A stretch of 64,000 bases of DNA from the NCBI GenBank assembly GCA_947095585.1, contig OX352761.1, positions 20,785,277 through 20,849,276 of the forward strand, in the 5' to 3' direction. Position 1 is the first letter of the stretch, and each line of letters begins with the position of its first letter. Made by a program: the position numbers and the translations under genes. The DNA comes from Nephrocerus scutellatus (Eukaryota; Arthropoda; Insecta; Diptera; Pipunculidae). Positions 11,310 through 21,600 of the stretch are shown here, in pieces. The notes beneath the pieces are model-generated. The model had not been told where the DNA came from and did not search any database. It saw only the letters and a list, made by a program, of their open reading frames with translations.

Positions 11310-11495
11310 AAAAAATTGTTGTATGGGAGTTCCAGATCCCGCGATCTGATCACTACCAAATTTTAATAGAAAGTGTTGTCACCGGTTTTAAACACGTGTG
11401 CAAAGTTTTAATTAAATCGGGCATTGGGAAATTGGTTAAAAATTGATTGCAAGATTCTACCACCGAACGAACGAACGACAGACAGAACCATGCCG
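11310..11495 (+). repeat. 120-bp family, right-end segment
   Basis: This shows GTATGGGAGTTCC, a GATCACTACC block, AATTTTAATAGAAAGTGTTG, an ACACGTGTGCAAA block, then AAAATTGATTGCAAGATTCTACC and ACGAACGACAGACAGA. The same 3' layout is seen at 20490-20670 and 23595-23780, so it marks the right-hand, non-tandem end of the family element. Confidence 0.75.
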
Positions 11496-11714
11496 ATTGA
11501 TTTCGCACATGTTTATAGCCCAATCACTGAAGTAACGTCGCAGCTGGCGGTGGTTCCGTTTCAGTTTTTCGATCAATACGATCTATAGCGATGCAGGCCC
11601 AAGAAGAATTTGTTATAAACTGGTCGTAGAGATTCCTAATTTCTGAGATTGACGCAGAATAAATGAATTTTGGAGCTCGGTTAAACTCGCGGCATCAGTC
11701 GCAATATTTCTACA

Positions 11715-11885
11715 TGTTTTACCATCACAATTCATCTCAGCGGTACCGAAAACTATGGATTCGATCCTATTATCATATCATAAATGTCATATGTCACCCC
11801 CTTTTCAGCCCCACACCAAGGGTGCTATGGATTCGATACTAATATCGCTCATGTGATATGTCACCTCATTTTCACCCCCACTCTT
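11715..11885 (+). repeat. Direct repeat pair (CTATGGATTCGAT units)
   Basis: Two units of about 60 bp at 11752-11813 and 11827-11882 share CTATGGATTCGAT, ATATGTCACC and TTTTCA(G/C)CCCCAC. A related sequence with ATTCATCTCA and GACACTAATATCG lies at 23940-24005. This is a dispersed non-coding repeat of unknown class. Confidence 0.6.
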
Positions 11886-11944
11886 TTCTGTATTTTCTTT
11901 GTAAAGACCATACGGCTGACTATGCGACCTTAAAATATCAACAG

Positions 11945-12200
11945 TGTATGACTAATCTAAGAGACGTACCACCTCCCAAATGAAGGATAGTACGAACATA
12001 TTTTTTTTATAGAAAATGTAGTGCTGGGCATTCACAGAGAATGTGCTCGGATGATTCGTCATCTTCCGAGCAGAAATAACATTCCGTATCTGAGCTTGGA
12101 TTAAGTTTGTTAAGGTGGAATCGCAAGCCACAGTGACCTGTGAGAAATCTCACCAGCTTTCTGATGCTATCCTTGTCTTGGTAGACTAACGACACGCTCT
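11945..12200 (-). pseudogene. I/LOA-type LINE: C-terminal tail after RNase H
   Basis: The minus-strand frame reads RKLVRFLTGHCGLRFHLNKL, then CYFCSEDDESSEHILCECPAL. This is the zinc-finger-like C-terminal tail (Cys-x2-Cys, then His-x4-Cys) that follows RNase H in I/LOA-type LINEs. It is truncated at its 5' side at about 12200, where a plus-strand relative of the same element class begins. The two therefore lie head to head. Confidence 0.8.
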
Positions 12201-12249
12201 CAACAAGCTAACTTGTTGTTGTTGTAGCAGCTCCAGGTCTGTTAAACCT

Positions 12250-13800
12250 ATTGCTGAGTTGACGATTCTTTGTCCAGTGTGTAAAACACTGGAGTTCTTT
12301 CGGTGCATAGAACCGATCGTCGTAAAAAGGAAGGTAACTTGTTGGGCTTATCGCTGTAGCTTAGGGGTAAATTCACACAAAACTGAGCCTGTTAACCCTC
12401 CTTCTATAAAAGGTATAAGCTTAATTCTGCCAAATATTTGGTTCTTATTCTCGAAAGAAAGCTAAGCTGAAAACCAAACATACTAGAAATAGTTCTTAAA
12501 GCCACGGTGGCACTCTTCTCATGCAACAAAGCTATTGGTAGCTTGGGTCTTCAACCCCATATAACTCATTGGCTATATAGGGCGGTAGTAAGACCCACTC
12601 TTCTATACGGTGTGACTATATAGTGGACTGCCTTAGACAAGAAAGTAAATCTTGACAAACTAAGCAAAGTCCAAAGATCAGCTAGTGTGTGTATGAACGG
12701 AGCACTTCGTACAACTCCCACCGCCGCACTTGACATTCCGTTAAATGCTATCTTCCAGTGAACAAACAATTAAATCGGTTACTCCTCCAACCTTAATTTT
12801 GTCAGGATTTCAGACAACATAGACTACACCACTCCGCATCTCCATGTCAATAAAAACTTCCAGGTCATTCTGGGAAGAAGACATTTACCTGGATTATGAA
12901 CACATACATATTTAGACAGACGGGTCAAAAAACTGATGACGGAGGTGGCGGAGGTGTTTTCTCAAAAAGGCTTAATCTTAGCCTCTCTGAACGTCTTCCT
13001 AATCACTGTAGTGTTTTCCAGGCTGACATTATTGCTGAAGAGAAACGTCATATCCGTATATTCTCGGATTTCCAAGCTGTACTGAAATCCCTGGAATCAG
13101 TCTCTACGAACTCAATTCTAGCCCTTAACTGGAGATAGCGGAGCAGTTCAAAATTCACCTGTGTTGGGTGCCGGGGCACAAAGACATTCCGGGAAACTGT
13201 ATGGCTGACGAAATCGCCACACAAGAAACTACTCTACCCATCTTACCTGAATATGCCTCTCTATGAATGCCAATCGCTACACGCAAACTCATGTTAAAGC
13301 GGAATGCTAATGAAAAAACTAGTCGTAGGTTGGTCAAACGGTATAACTTGCTAAGTGACAAAGCAGATCCGGACCCGAAAAGCTCCAAGTGTTTGATCTC
13401 TCAAAAAAGATCGCGCATCGGTGCTATTTTAGCTGTCATCACTGGACACTGTCTTATAGGCAAGCATTCAGCAACGTTTGGCGTCTTCTATTTAGAATGA
13501 TTTTTGCAGAAGCTACATGGATGAGGAGGATACCATTCTGCATCTTCTCTGACGTACATTTCCAGCCCTCGCTCTCCTCCTCTCCATGTTGGAGTTTTCT
13601 TCTACAACGACATTAATGGTCTAATGTCTAATCCATATTGACATTAGCTGTCTCTTACGCTTCAAACGAAGCTCTAATTGGTTTAACGAGCAGGTGGAAA
13701 AATTTTCTTGATCCACGTGGTATCACAATGGACCATTACTGGTCTAAGTGTGTCGGTTTTTCACTGACAGTCGCCTCAACCTTACCTAACCTAGATAAAG
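12250..13800 (+). pseudogene. I/LOA-type LINE relic: RT thumb, RNase H and 3' tail
   Basis: In shifting plus frames I read GVNSHKTE (RT thumb), AVVRPTLLYGV, then a SKVQRSASVCMNGALRTTP block. RNase H follows with a TDGSK-like start, QADIIAEE (catalytic Glu region), YSD-like FSDFQAV, and CWVPGHKDIPGNCMADEIA. The zinc tail CRSYMDEEDTILHLL completes it. The 3' untranslated end (13690-13794) contains GGTATCACAATGGACCATTA and ends in CAACCTTACCTAACCTAG. The element is about 1.5 kb, 5'-truncated and riddled with stops. The same family recurs at 28193-29885 and 61652-61860. Confidence 0.85.
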
Positions 13801-13879
13801 GATTTTCTTGTAGGAAAATGCCTGATAACTGCGGTCACAGACACAGACACTCCTACTGAGTAGGAAGTAATATCGCGAC

Positions 13880-14947
13880 TCTCAAGCATAGCCCTCTTCT
13901 ATTGGCTCATCGAGTCTTTAGTACCCCAACTACTAATTGCTTAAGTCTTAGCCCCCTGCGCCCCTTAAAGTCAAGGAATGCACACAGAGCCACTTCACTA
14001 AACGGTTTCAAGTCTAAAGTACTTTACTTAAATGCTGGCGTTCCCCAGGGCTCCGTTTTGTCCCCAACTCTCTTTCTCATTTTTATTAATGATCTCATGT
14101 CTATTAATTCTAATCAAATTCACTCTTTCGCTAATGACAGCACTCTCAGCTTCTCATATAAGTTTGAGGAATGCCCATCCACTTCTCATGTGGAACTCAA
14201 ACAACTACTTATGTTAAGCACGTTAAATTCTGATCTGGACAGCATAATAAAATGGGGAGAAAACAATCGAGTAGAATTTAACCCTTCCAAAACCCAATGC
14301 TGTCTCCTGTCGTCTAAGCGAATCCCAAATCCCATGCCATTATCCATGAATGGCACTTGCATCGAGGAAACTGAAAATCTCGTAATTTTCAGTATGTGCG
14401 TTAACGACAAGCTTCGTTGGAATGACCACATATTTATCGTCGACAAAAATGCTGCGAAATGTTTAGGTTTTCTAACCCGGTGCAATAAATATTTCGCTAC
14501 TTCTGATCTAGCTACTATCTACAAGGCATTTATTCGCCCTAAACTTGAGTACAATTGTCATGTATGGTCTGGTGCGGATGTTTCCTGATTGTCACTGTTT
14601 TATCGAATTATTCTACCACCGGTGCTCAAGAGAAATAGCCAGCTGCATGCCACCTCTCCTTGAATTCAACCGCAATACTCGTGGCGCTCTAAATGCTCAT
14701 CAGTTTACCCTCAAGCCCATCTTCGGACGCACAGTTAACTTCAGGTATTCGTTCTTCAGTCATACAACACCTATGTGGAATGCTCTACCAAGCTCTGTCT
14801 TTCCACATCACTATGATCCATAGGCATTCAAGGCACAAGCTCATAGACATCTCCTATTTTCTCCTCCTTTTCACGCTGTGCCAAGCATATAGCCGAGCAT
14901 TATAAGGGTGCGAACCCTTTTAAGTGTGCGCGAGTTATAAAAAAAGA
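13880..14947 (+). pseudogene. CR1/Jockey-like LINE, RT C-terminal half to 3' end
   Basis: A long open frame gives LNAGVPQGSVLSPTLF and FINDL, then HSFANDSTLSF, VEFNPSKTQCCLL, CLGFLTRCNKYF and IRPKLEYNCHVWS. The catalytic FADD box reads FAND, a change of one essential Asp to Asn, so the copy is inactive as well as truncated. After a frameshift near 14590 the C-terminus RYSFFSHTTPMWNALPSSVF follows, then the 3' UTR with the family hairpin (CACGCTGTGCC to AAGTGTG, 14874-14932) and a poly-A end. Other copies are at 19230-19705, 32355-33780 and 58436-59390. Confidence 0.88.
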
Positions 14948-15265
14948 AATTATTGATTGGTCGACTCTTCGATGCGTCCGTCCTCTACTAATTGGTCTTG
15001 CTATTGAGTCGTAGCTAGTGGTATCGATTGCACCCTCAATGTCAAGTAATGCACATAGAGCCACTTCCTTGAAACAAAATTTCCTTCCATCTTCTTCACA
15101 AGATAGTGATGGGCTTTTACCTTTCCTGTATGCAAACTGACTTGAGTGCATAGTGGCAGACAAATCTAGCCAGCCTCCTAATATGAGCGTCAATGAGTCT
15201 CTCTATGGTTTTGAGGAGAAATGATGTTAGACTAGGATTTAGGCCGCTCACTAGACCTATTGCTT
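14948..15265 (-). pseudogene. I/LOA-type LINE RT fragment
   Basis: The minus frame reads LARF, MHSSQFAYRKGKS, EVALCALLDIEGAIDTTSYD and RPISRG, the finger and early palm of an I/LOA-type reverse transcriptase (DIEGAFD motif). It abuts the poly-A end of the previous plus-strand LINE, so the two lie tail to tail. The remainder of the domain is absent. Confidence 0.8.
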
Positions 15266-15411
15266 GGTTTGGGGTATAAAGATTACAATTACCTGTCTCC
15301 AGGTAGTCGTCATGTACCCTTAGTTGTAGCTGGCTTAAAATAAAGCAATCAAAGTTAAGGGTGTGAGTGGTGTCTTAGCATCAAACTATATTTTCATAGA
15401 AAAGTTAATTA
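15266..15411. other. Spacer between LINE relic and duplicated MITE
   Basis: No feature is recognised in this short spacer. Confidence 0.4.
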
Positions 15412-15740
15412 TTTTTCACACACCAATAGACGAAAGTGACTGTTTCATCCACTATAAACTAGCTTCGAAAGTAGCAGTTATACATACTAGTGAGTTAAGC
15501 TATATAAAATACTTTTGTTATTTACTGCAGTCACAGCGACCACACACATTCACAGAGTAATTTTGTATTGCGCATAACCGGTTTAGCTGAAAAACCGGTT
15601 TTGGTCGTGTGGTAAATAGCGTACATTACTCGCAGCAAAGTGCTCATCGTTAGATCTCCGGACTCGGCTACCGCCTCATGCTTCAAGCATCTAAGTCGCA
15701 CGTTAAACTCCACTTTCCTTGTTCGTTATGTAGATACTAT
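15412..15740. mobile_element. MITE, first unit of a tandem duplication
   Basis: A core of about 205 bp runs from TTTTTCACACACCAATAG (15412) to TTGGTCGTGTGGTAAATAG (15601-15619), giving imperfect terminal inverted repeats of about 15 bp. It contains AACCGGTTTAGCTG, then AAAAACCGG. The following 120 bp (CGTACATTACTCGCAG to TTCGTTATGTAG) are also present in the next unit, so a 330-bp segment including flank was duplicated in tandem. A related element lies at 63690-63905. Confidence 0.75.
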
Positions 15741-15743
15741 ACT

Positions 15744-16035
15744 ATTTCACACGCCAATAGACGAAAATGACTGTTTCATCCACTATAAACTAGCTGCGAA
15801 AGTAGCTTTTATGCACTCTAGTGAATTAACATATAAAATACTTTTGTTATTTACTGCTGTGACTGCAAATTCCACAGAGTAATTTTGTATTGCGCATAAC
15901 CGGTTTAGCTGAAAAACCGGTGTTGGTCGTGTGGAAAATAGCGTACATTACTCGCAGAAAAGTGCTCATCGTGCTCGTTAGATCTCCGCAGCTCGCACAA
16001 TAAACTCCACTTTCCTCGCTCGTTATGTAATAAAC
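15744..16035. mobile_element. MITE, second unit of a tandem duplication
   Basis: It is nearly identical to the preceding unit: TATTTCACACGCCAATAGACG at the start, AACCGGTTTAGCTG in the middle, TTGGTCGTGTGGAAAATAG at 15923-15941, and the same downstream flank ending in CGTTATGTA. Small deletions distinguish the two, so the duplication is not recent. Confidence 0.75.
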
Positions 16036-17789
16036 TATATCCAGCAATCACCTGGTAACACTACTGTTACACTTCTCTTTTCTTTTATTTTTCTATTTTT
16101 ATTTTTCTGTTGTTCATTTAATTAAATGTAAAAAAAAAAACTATGTCACATCCTCATATCACTCCATACAATTTCAGCAAAAAAAATCATTTTTTTCTTT
16201 CTATTCTCGTTTGTTTATGGATTTTCTTTCATTCCGAACTCTTAAGTCATATTCTGCACGGTCTGCTTCTGCATTTGGTACTCGGTACACGGACTCCTCG
16301 GTAGGTGTGTCTTACGTGCAGTGTATGTGTCGCACTATCGCTACCCGGCGCATTGTCTCTGTTGACTCTGGTATAGAATATTAGTCATTCTCCTTGTGGC
16401 CGTTGTACGTGTACCAGAGAGAATTTATTTTAATTTTCTCTCCTCTGTAAAATTGGCTAGTGTTGATTATAGCCTATCGGTAACAGCAGTAATTAACAGC
16501 ACAGTACTTTACTCGATTGTTTTCGTGTACTATTGCCATGCCTCCATGATATCAATTGTCATTGTAATATTTTTGTAAGTTCTAGTCTAGTCTCTAGAGC
16601 CGCGTTCGCTTAGCGAATGTCGACTTGACGTTCTCATTCTCTATCTTTCAGCTCAGCACGAGCACTGCTTTGCTCAGTACTCAGTTCAGTTCACTTTCAT
16701 CTACCGGTTGCGATGTGTGTGAAAACGGGCGCAGCGGTAATCAATGAGTTTTGAGGAATTTTGGTTTTTTTTAGTGACATCAGGTACTGTGCGGTATTTA
16801 TTAGTTGTAAGTTTGGTTGTTTGTTGTATGAATAACATACAACTTGACTAACCGCCGGGCCCACCAATCAATGTGGGACGTGTTTTGTTTGTCGCCTTAA
16901 AAAAATTGTGAATAATTTGCATTTTGTGAGATAATTCAAAAAAAATATTGATACGACCAGTGTAACGTTTATTTCAAAAATAAAAGGAAAATGGTTGTCA
17001 AATATTTTTAACACTTGCCAAGTGTTTCTTATTGAATCCAATTGTTTACATTAATATAAAATAAACAAAAAAAAGTAAGTCCTACTTATACATCTCTCAC
17101 ACACACAAATAATTCCACACGTAAACAATACAGTTCTTTTTCTAATCTGATCTGTGTACCTACTACTAGTCGGCTTTATCACGTGCAGGTGCAGTTAAAT
17201 TTTTAGTTTGGTAATGCGGGTCAACAAAACTTTTTGGATGTTGGTTTATTTTTTCAGTTTCAGTTTCAGTTTAGTAAAGAAATTAATAAACACAACAATC
17301 ATCCCAACGTCGTGATGACGATATTAACATATTTTTGTCAAAAACAAGTTATGTTTTTTCTTTTTTTTGTTCAAATCTTTCTCTGAGTATATTTTTTTGA
17401 CGTAGTTTTGTATATACCACATTCTTACACTCTATATATTTACTCTTGTACATCACGCTCAATCTTCGAGCCTACCGCGGTTAAAATATTGCGCAGTAAA
17501 ATTTACGAATATCCTATATACACCATCCTCATTAGAATTCATTTACACCCTACACTGTGATGGTATTACGGGTATGCTGAACGTTTTGTCGCAATATATA
17601 AAAGGACGCGTCTTCGCGATGTTGATTGTGTTTTTTTTTAATATTTTCTTGTTTATGCTCAAATGTAAGTAAATGTAAAAGTAATTTATTTTCTTATTGA
17701 CGCTTTTCCGTTTGTCATCGTGCAAATAACCGGCAAAGTAATGTTTTGGTTTGGTTTGTTGTTGTTGTTGTTGATGTACGTTCAGATTT
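16036..17789. other. No gene recognised; least repeat-like stretch
   Basis: I find no transposon protein here. A perfect 8-bp stem, GTTGTATG/CATACAAC with a 5-nt loop, lies at 16821-16841. The stretch around 16650-16780 has insect initiator-like words (TCAGTTCAG) and a possible splice donor CAG/GTACTG near 16780, which would fit a 5' non-coding exon. This is inference only and is not annotated as a promoter. Confidence 0.35.
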
Positions 17790-17790
17790 T

Positions 17791-17905
17791 GTGTCGGTGG
17801 TGCAGTGGGTAGAACTATTGACTCCGACTCAGAGCCCACGCTTTGCCTAGGCATTATAAGGGTGCAAATCCCTTAAAGCGTGGGCTAATTATTTAAAAAA
17901 ATTAG
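17791..17905 (+). mobile_element. Candidate SINE with LINE-like 3' hairpin
   Basis: TGGTGCAGTGG at 17798-17808 is a perfect match to a tRNA/SINE A-box form. It is followed by GTAGAACTATTGACTCCGAC, which is typical of tRNA-derived heads. From 17835 the sequence switches to the 3' end seen in the CR1/Jockey-like LINEs: outer stem CCCACGCTTT/AAAGCGTGGG (17835-17844 with 17875-17884), inner stem AAGGG/CCCTT (17858-17862 with 17870-17874), then an A-rich tail. SINEs that borrow the 3' end of a partner LINE are well known. No target duplication was identified, and a 5'-truncated LINE beside a chance A-box is the alternative. Confidence 0.55.
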
Positions 17906-17944
17906 CCGATAACAACGATTTTTATAATTCGCGTACGCAGAGGA

Positions 17945-19225
17945 AGTGTTGTCATCGGACATACACATTTGTTTAAAATTTGAAGTAAATCGGGCTAATT
18001 TTTCAAAAGTTTATATGAGACTCAGGGTCCGGTCACTACAAAAATTTTACAGAAAGTTTTGTCCATCAGAGATACAGACGTGTAATTTGATGAAAATCGG
18101 CATAATTTTTTTAAAAAGTTCGTATAGGGCCTCACGACCACGAGGCCCGGGGTCTTCAAAATTTTCACAAAAATTGTTGTTCATCGGAAAAACACATGCA
18201 TATAAAATTTGAAGAAAATCGGGTTAATTTTTTTAAAAAGTTCGTATTGGGTCTGACGACCCCGAGGCCCGGGGTCTTCAAAATTTTCACAAAAAGTGTT
18301 GTCCATCAAAGATACTCATGTATATAAAATTTGAAGAAATCGAGTTGATTTTTACAGAAAATTTGTATAGGGCATCACGACCCCAGGGACCTGGATCTCC
18401 AAAATTTTTTAAAAAAAAAGTGCTGTCCATCGGAGATACACATGTATATAAAATTTGAAATTTGGTTATTTTTTAAAAATGTGTATGAGACCTAACGACC
18501 CTGGGGTCCAGGGTCTCAAAAACTTTAAAAAAAAAGTGTTGTCTGTCGAAGATGCATACGAAAGTGAAGAAAATCGGGTTAATTTTTTTAAAAAAAATTT
18601 ATGGGGTATCACGACCCCGGCGCCAAGGATCTTCAAAATTTGTAAAAAAGGGTTGCCCATGGGAGATACACATGTATATAAAATTTGAATAAAATCGGGT
18701 TAATTTTTAAAAAAAAATTGTATTAGGCCCAATGACCCCAGGATCCGGGGTCTCCAAAATTTTTTACAAATTAGAGTGTTTTCCATCGAAGAGTCACATG
18801 TATACATAATTTAAAGAAAATCGGGTTAATTTTTTAATTTAATTTTAATTTGTATGGGGCTTCACGACCCGGGGTCAAGGTTCTCCAAAATTTCCACAAA
18901 AAGTGTTGTCCATCAAAGATACACATGTATGTATATAAAATTTGGGACCGGGATCTCCAGAATTAAAAAAAAAAAGTGTTGTCCGTCAGAGATCGCATGT
19001 ATATAAAGCTTGAAGAAAATCGGGTTAATGTTTTTAAAAAATTTGTGTGGGGTCTCACGACCTCGAAATTTTTACAAAAAGTGGGTTAAAATTTGAATAA
19101 AATCGGGTCGATTTTTTTTTTTTTTTAAAAATTGATATGGGGTCTCACGGGTCTTCAGAATTTTTGCAAGAAGTGTTGTCTATCGCGATGAGATACACAG
19201 GTATATACAATTTGAAGAAAATCGA
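17945..19225 (+). repeat. 120-bp satellite-like array, about 11 monomers
   Basis: The landmark GTGTTGTCCATCGGAGATAC and variants recur at about 17948, 18056, 18174, 18296, 18419, 18537, 18650, 18776, 18902, 18976 and 19173, a spacing mostly of 108-126 bp. Each monomer also has AAATTTGAAGAAAATCGGG, a T/A run, and a GC-rich block around ACGACCCCGGG. Divergence between monomers is substantial and some are shortened, so the array is old. It runs without a clear boundary into a minus-strand LINE at about 19225. Confidence 0.85.
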
Positions 19226-19229
19226 ATAA

Positions 19230-19705
19230 GAGATCATTAATAAAAATGAGAAAGAGTGTCGGGGACAAAACAGAGCCCTGCGTAACGCCAGCATTTAAGT
19301 AATGTACTTTAGGCTTGAAACCGCCCAATACAACTTGAATTGAGCGGCCCAAAACATAGCTTCTAATCCAGTGAAGCAGTTTCAGCAGTATCGACTCCAT
19401 AAGCACGCATTTTGATTTGAGCTTGATGCCAAAACTCTGTCAAATGCCTTAGAAATATCGAGTGCAACAGCTTTGCTTTCTCCGAATTGATCCAAAGACC
19501 GGTTCCACTGTTCGGTGAGATATACCATCAAATCACCAGTAGAATGTTGTCCACGAAGCCCTTACTGCCGGTCACTAAGGATTTCGTTGGTTTCAAGATA
19601 TTTCATGAGCTGAATATTGATCAGCGTTTCCATGACCTTGGAAAGAACGGATGTAAGTGCTATGGTTCGGTACGAAGATGGAAATGCGATAAAAATAATA
19701 TATCT
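19230..19705 (-). pseudogene. CR1/Jockey-like LINE RT fragment
   Basis: On the minus strand the order is SYRTIALTSVLSKVMETLIN, LMKYLETNEILSDRQ, a QWNRSLDQFGESKA block, then LDISKAFD, and LNAGVTQGSVLSPTLF with FINDLL at the downstream end. This is fingers to mid-palm of the same LINE family as 13880-14947. The catalytic FADD box and everything after it are missing, replaced by the 120-bp array. Frameshifts split the domain. Confidence 0.85.
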
Positions 19706-19709
19706 TGCC

Positions 19710-20100
19710 ATTTGCTGGGTAGTGTTAATCTTTCTCTTTTGTGTGTAGTTTGGTGTTCTATTTGCAACTGTTCCTGTGGTACGGTTTGATGTTGTATTCC
19801 ATTTGCAAAGTTGTGTAACCGACACTGTAATTTCTCTTCTTTCTATTTCGTTGTTTCAGTTTGGTGTTCCATTTGCAAACTGTTCCTGGGGTAAGGTTTG
19901 ATTTTGTATTCCATTTGTAAAGTTTTGTAACCGACACTGTAATTTCCTGTCATTTTCTGGGTAGCATTATTCTTTTTATTTCATTGTTTCAGTTTGGTGT
20001 TCCATTTGCAAACTGTTTCTGGGGTACGGTTTGATTTTGTGTTCCATTTGCAAAGTTTTGTAACCGCACTGTAAATTTGCTACCCATCAGACTGGTACTG
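19710..20100 (+). repeat. Tandem repeat, about 120-bp unit (GTTCCATTTGCAAA)
   Basis: Three units share CAGTTTGGTGTTCCATTTGC, GGGGTACGGTTTGATTTTGT, CCATTTGCAAAGTTTTGTAA and CCGACACTGTAA. They begin near 19745, 19855 and 19988. A single diverged unit lies at 35630-35740. The array is non-coding and its origin is unknown. Confidence 0.75.
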
Positions 20101-20410
20101 TTTCGTTTACACAGCTTGGTTTTGGTTTGGCGTTCTATTTGCACAGCGTTCACCACGAAAACTCTGTTACTTTGATCGCTAACCCGTGGGTATGGTTTCG
20201 AGTACGGTTAATACAATTGGAAAGAGACATAACTTTGCTACATGTCGGTAATCGACGAGTAAGGTTTCGTTAACTCAGCTTGATTTCGGTCTGGCGTTCC
20301 ATTTGCACATCACGAAAACTCTGTCACATTGAAAGGTTACCCGGTGGGTATTGTTTCGGATACGTTTTGTATAATTGGAGAGAGACATATAATACATTTC
20401 AATGATATCA
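20101..20410 (+). repeat. Tandem repeat, about 165-bp unit
   Basis: Two units share GGTTTCGTTTACACAGCTTG or variants, TGGCGTTC(T/C)ATTTGCACA, CACGAAAACTCTGT, GTGGGTAT(G/T)GTTTCG and ATTGGA(A/G)AGAGACATA. The first starts near 20100 and the second near 20265. A remnant of the same style follows the unit at 35745 (AAGGTTTCGTTTACTCAGCT), so the two repeat types travel together. Confidence 0.7.
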
Positions 20411-20449
20411 TGCCAGAGAGTTTGCTTGTAAAATGGCATTGGGTCGAAT

Positions 20450-20690
20450 TTAAAAAAAATTATATGGCCGCCCCTTGGTCCTGTGCCCGATAACTTTCAA
20501 ATTTTTTTTAAAAAGTGTTGTTATCGGAGGTACTCATGTGTAAAAAATTTAAAGAAAAACTTCAGGCTTGAGGAAGTGGTTTTAAAATTGATCACAAGAT
20601 TCCACGACAAACAGACCGACAGACAAACAAATCCACGTGCACGCAAAGTTAATATAGAGAATTTTAAAAATAGCTCTTTCATTTTTTACT
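20450..20690 (+). repeat. 120-bp family, right-end copy
   Basis: One monomer (AAAAAGTGTTGTTATCGGAGG) is followed by the family's right end: ATTGATCACAAGATTCCACG, a GACAGAC run, CACGTGCACGC, and TAATATAGAGAATTTTAAA at 20650-20668. The end TAGAGAATTT is the inverted counterpart of the left end AAATTCTCTA, which supports a TIR-bounded element. Confidence 0.8.
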
Positions 20691-21224
20691 GGGTATAGTT
20701 CAGATTTCTCTTTCATTATTTGGTTGTACTTTTTACGAGAAAAATGCTCCCGGGGTTCGGTGTGATTTTGGTATTTCGATTGCTGCAAACCTTCTTAATC
20801 AACACTTTAACCGTGATACCCGTAGGCAAGCAGTGGGTAAAGTAAGGTATCTTTTACTTAGTCAGGCGGCGATGACAGCAAGTAAAAGAAATTTCAAAGA
20901 GATTTTTCGATTTGAATCAGCCAACGTTAGTAAAATCTGCTCTTTTCACACTATCTATGAACTCATATGAGTTCTCTAATACGCTGTCAAAATTGATAAA
21001 TCAGATTATGTGACCGTGTCCATATCTCTCTAAAGTAACTGACAGACTATAGAACTTGGCTGTCAGTTTTGAACAACATCCCTCAAAACTGACAGTGTGA
21101 CCGGCTGTTGGTTTGACAGTGAAAACTGAAGGCTGCCAAAATTTCTTGCGTTTGGCTGTCAGTCAGCGGCCATATTTGTCGATAATATGAACATTCATTT
21201 GTCAAACAGTGGTAAATTTGAACG
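20691..21224. other. No gene recognised
   Basis: No homology is visible. The segment 20740-20830 is a faint relative of the preceding tandem repeats (GGTTCGGTGTGATTTTGGTA). Several short ACTGACAG/CTGTCAGT words occur on both strands at 21038-21165. Confidence 0.4.
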
Positions 21225-21335
21225 CGGGTAAATTTTGTAAAATATTTGTATGGGAGACCCCCCCCCCCCCCCCCCCCGACCACGAAAGTATTGCCACCCA
21301 GCCACGTGCACGCGAAGTTAATATAGAGAATTTAA
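21225..21335 (+). repeat. 120-bp family fragment with a 20-C run
   Basis: This reads AAATTTTGTAAAATATTTGT, ATGGGAGA, then 20 consecutive C at 21258-21277, then GACCACGAAAG. It rejoins the family right end with CACGTGCACGCGAAGTTAAT, ATAGAGAATTTAA. The C run sits where other copies have 5 or 6 C. Confidence 0.75.
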
Positions 21336-21344
21336 TAAACACAA

Positions 21345-21600
21345 TTTCTAAAGGTCGGTAACTGCTGACTGTAGCTATCGTTTGATTTTTGGTATATTAC
21401 GTATACGTTCCCTGATCTTGGCTCTTTCTTTTTAATAGCATTGGATATGTGATGAATGCCACCACGCCACTAAAAGAGTATTAAAAAAAATAAAAATGAA
21501 AGCCGGTAACTCCTTGCTATAGCTGTCGTTTGATTTTTGGTATATTACGTATACGTTCCCTGATTGTGGCTCTTTTCTTCTCCATAGCATTTGATATGGG
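21345..21600 (+). repeat. Direct repeat pair, about 100 bp each
   Basis: Units at about 21350-21450 and 21503-21600 share CGTTTGATTTTTGGTATATT, ACGTATACGTTCCCTGAT, a GGCTCTTT block and a GATATG(T/G)GATGA block. They are non-coding, and the class is unknown. Confidence 0.7.

Noticed and set aside
16650..16790. Host promoter and 5' exon
   Set aside because: Only weak initiator and splice-donor words support it. There is no coding exon downstream in the window.
17945..19225. CRISPR array
   Set aside because: Units are about 120 bp and diverged, without short identical repeats and unique spacers. The sequence is eukaryotic.
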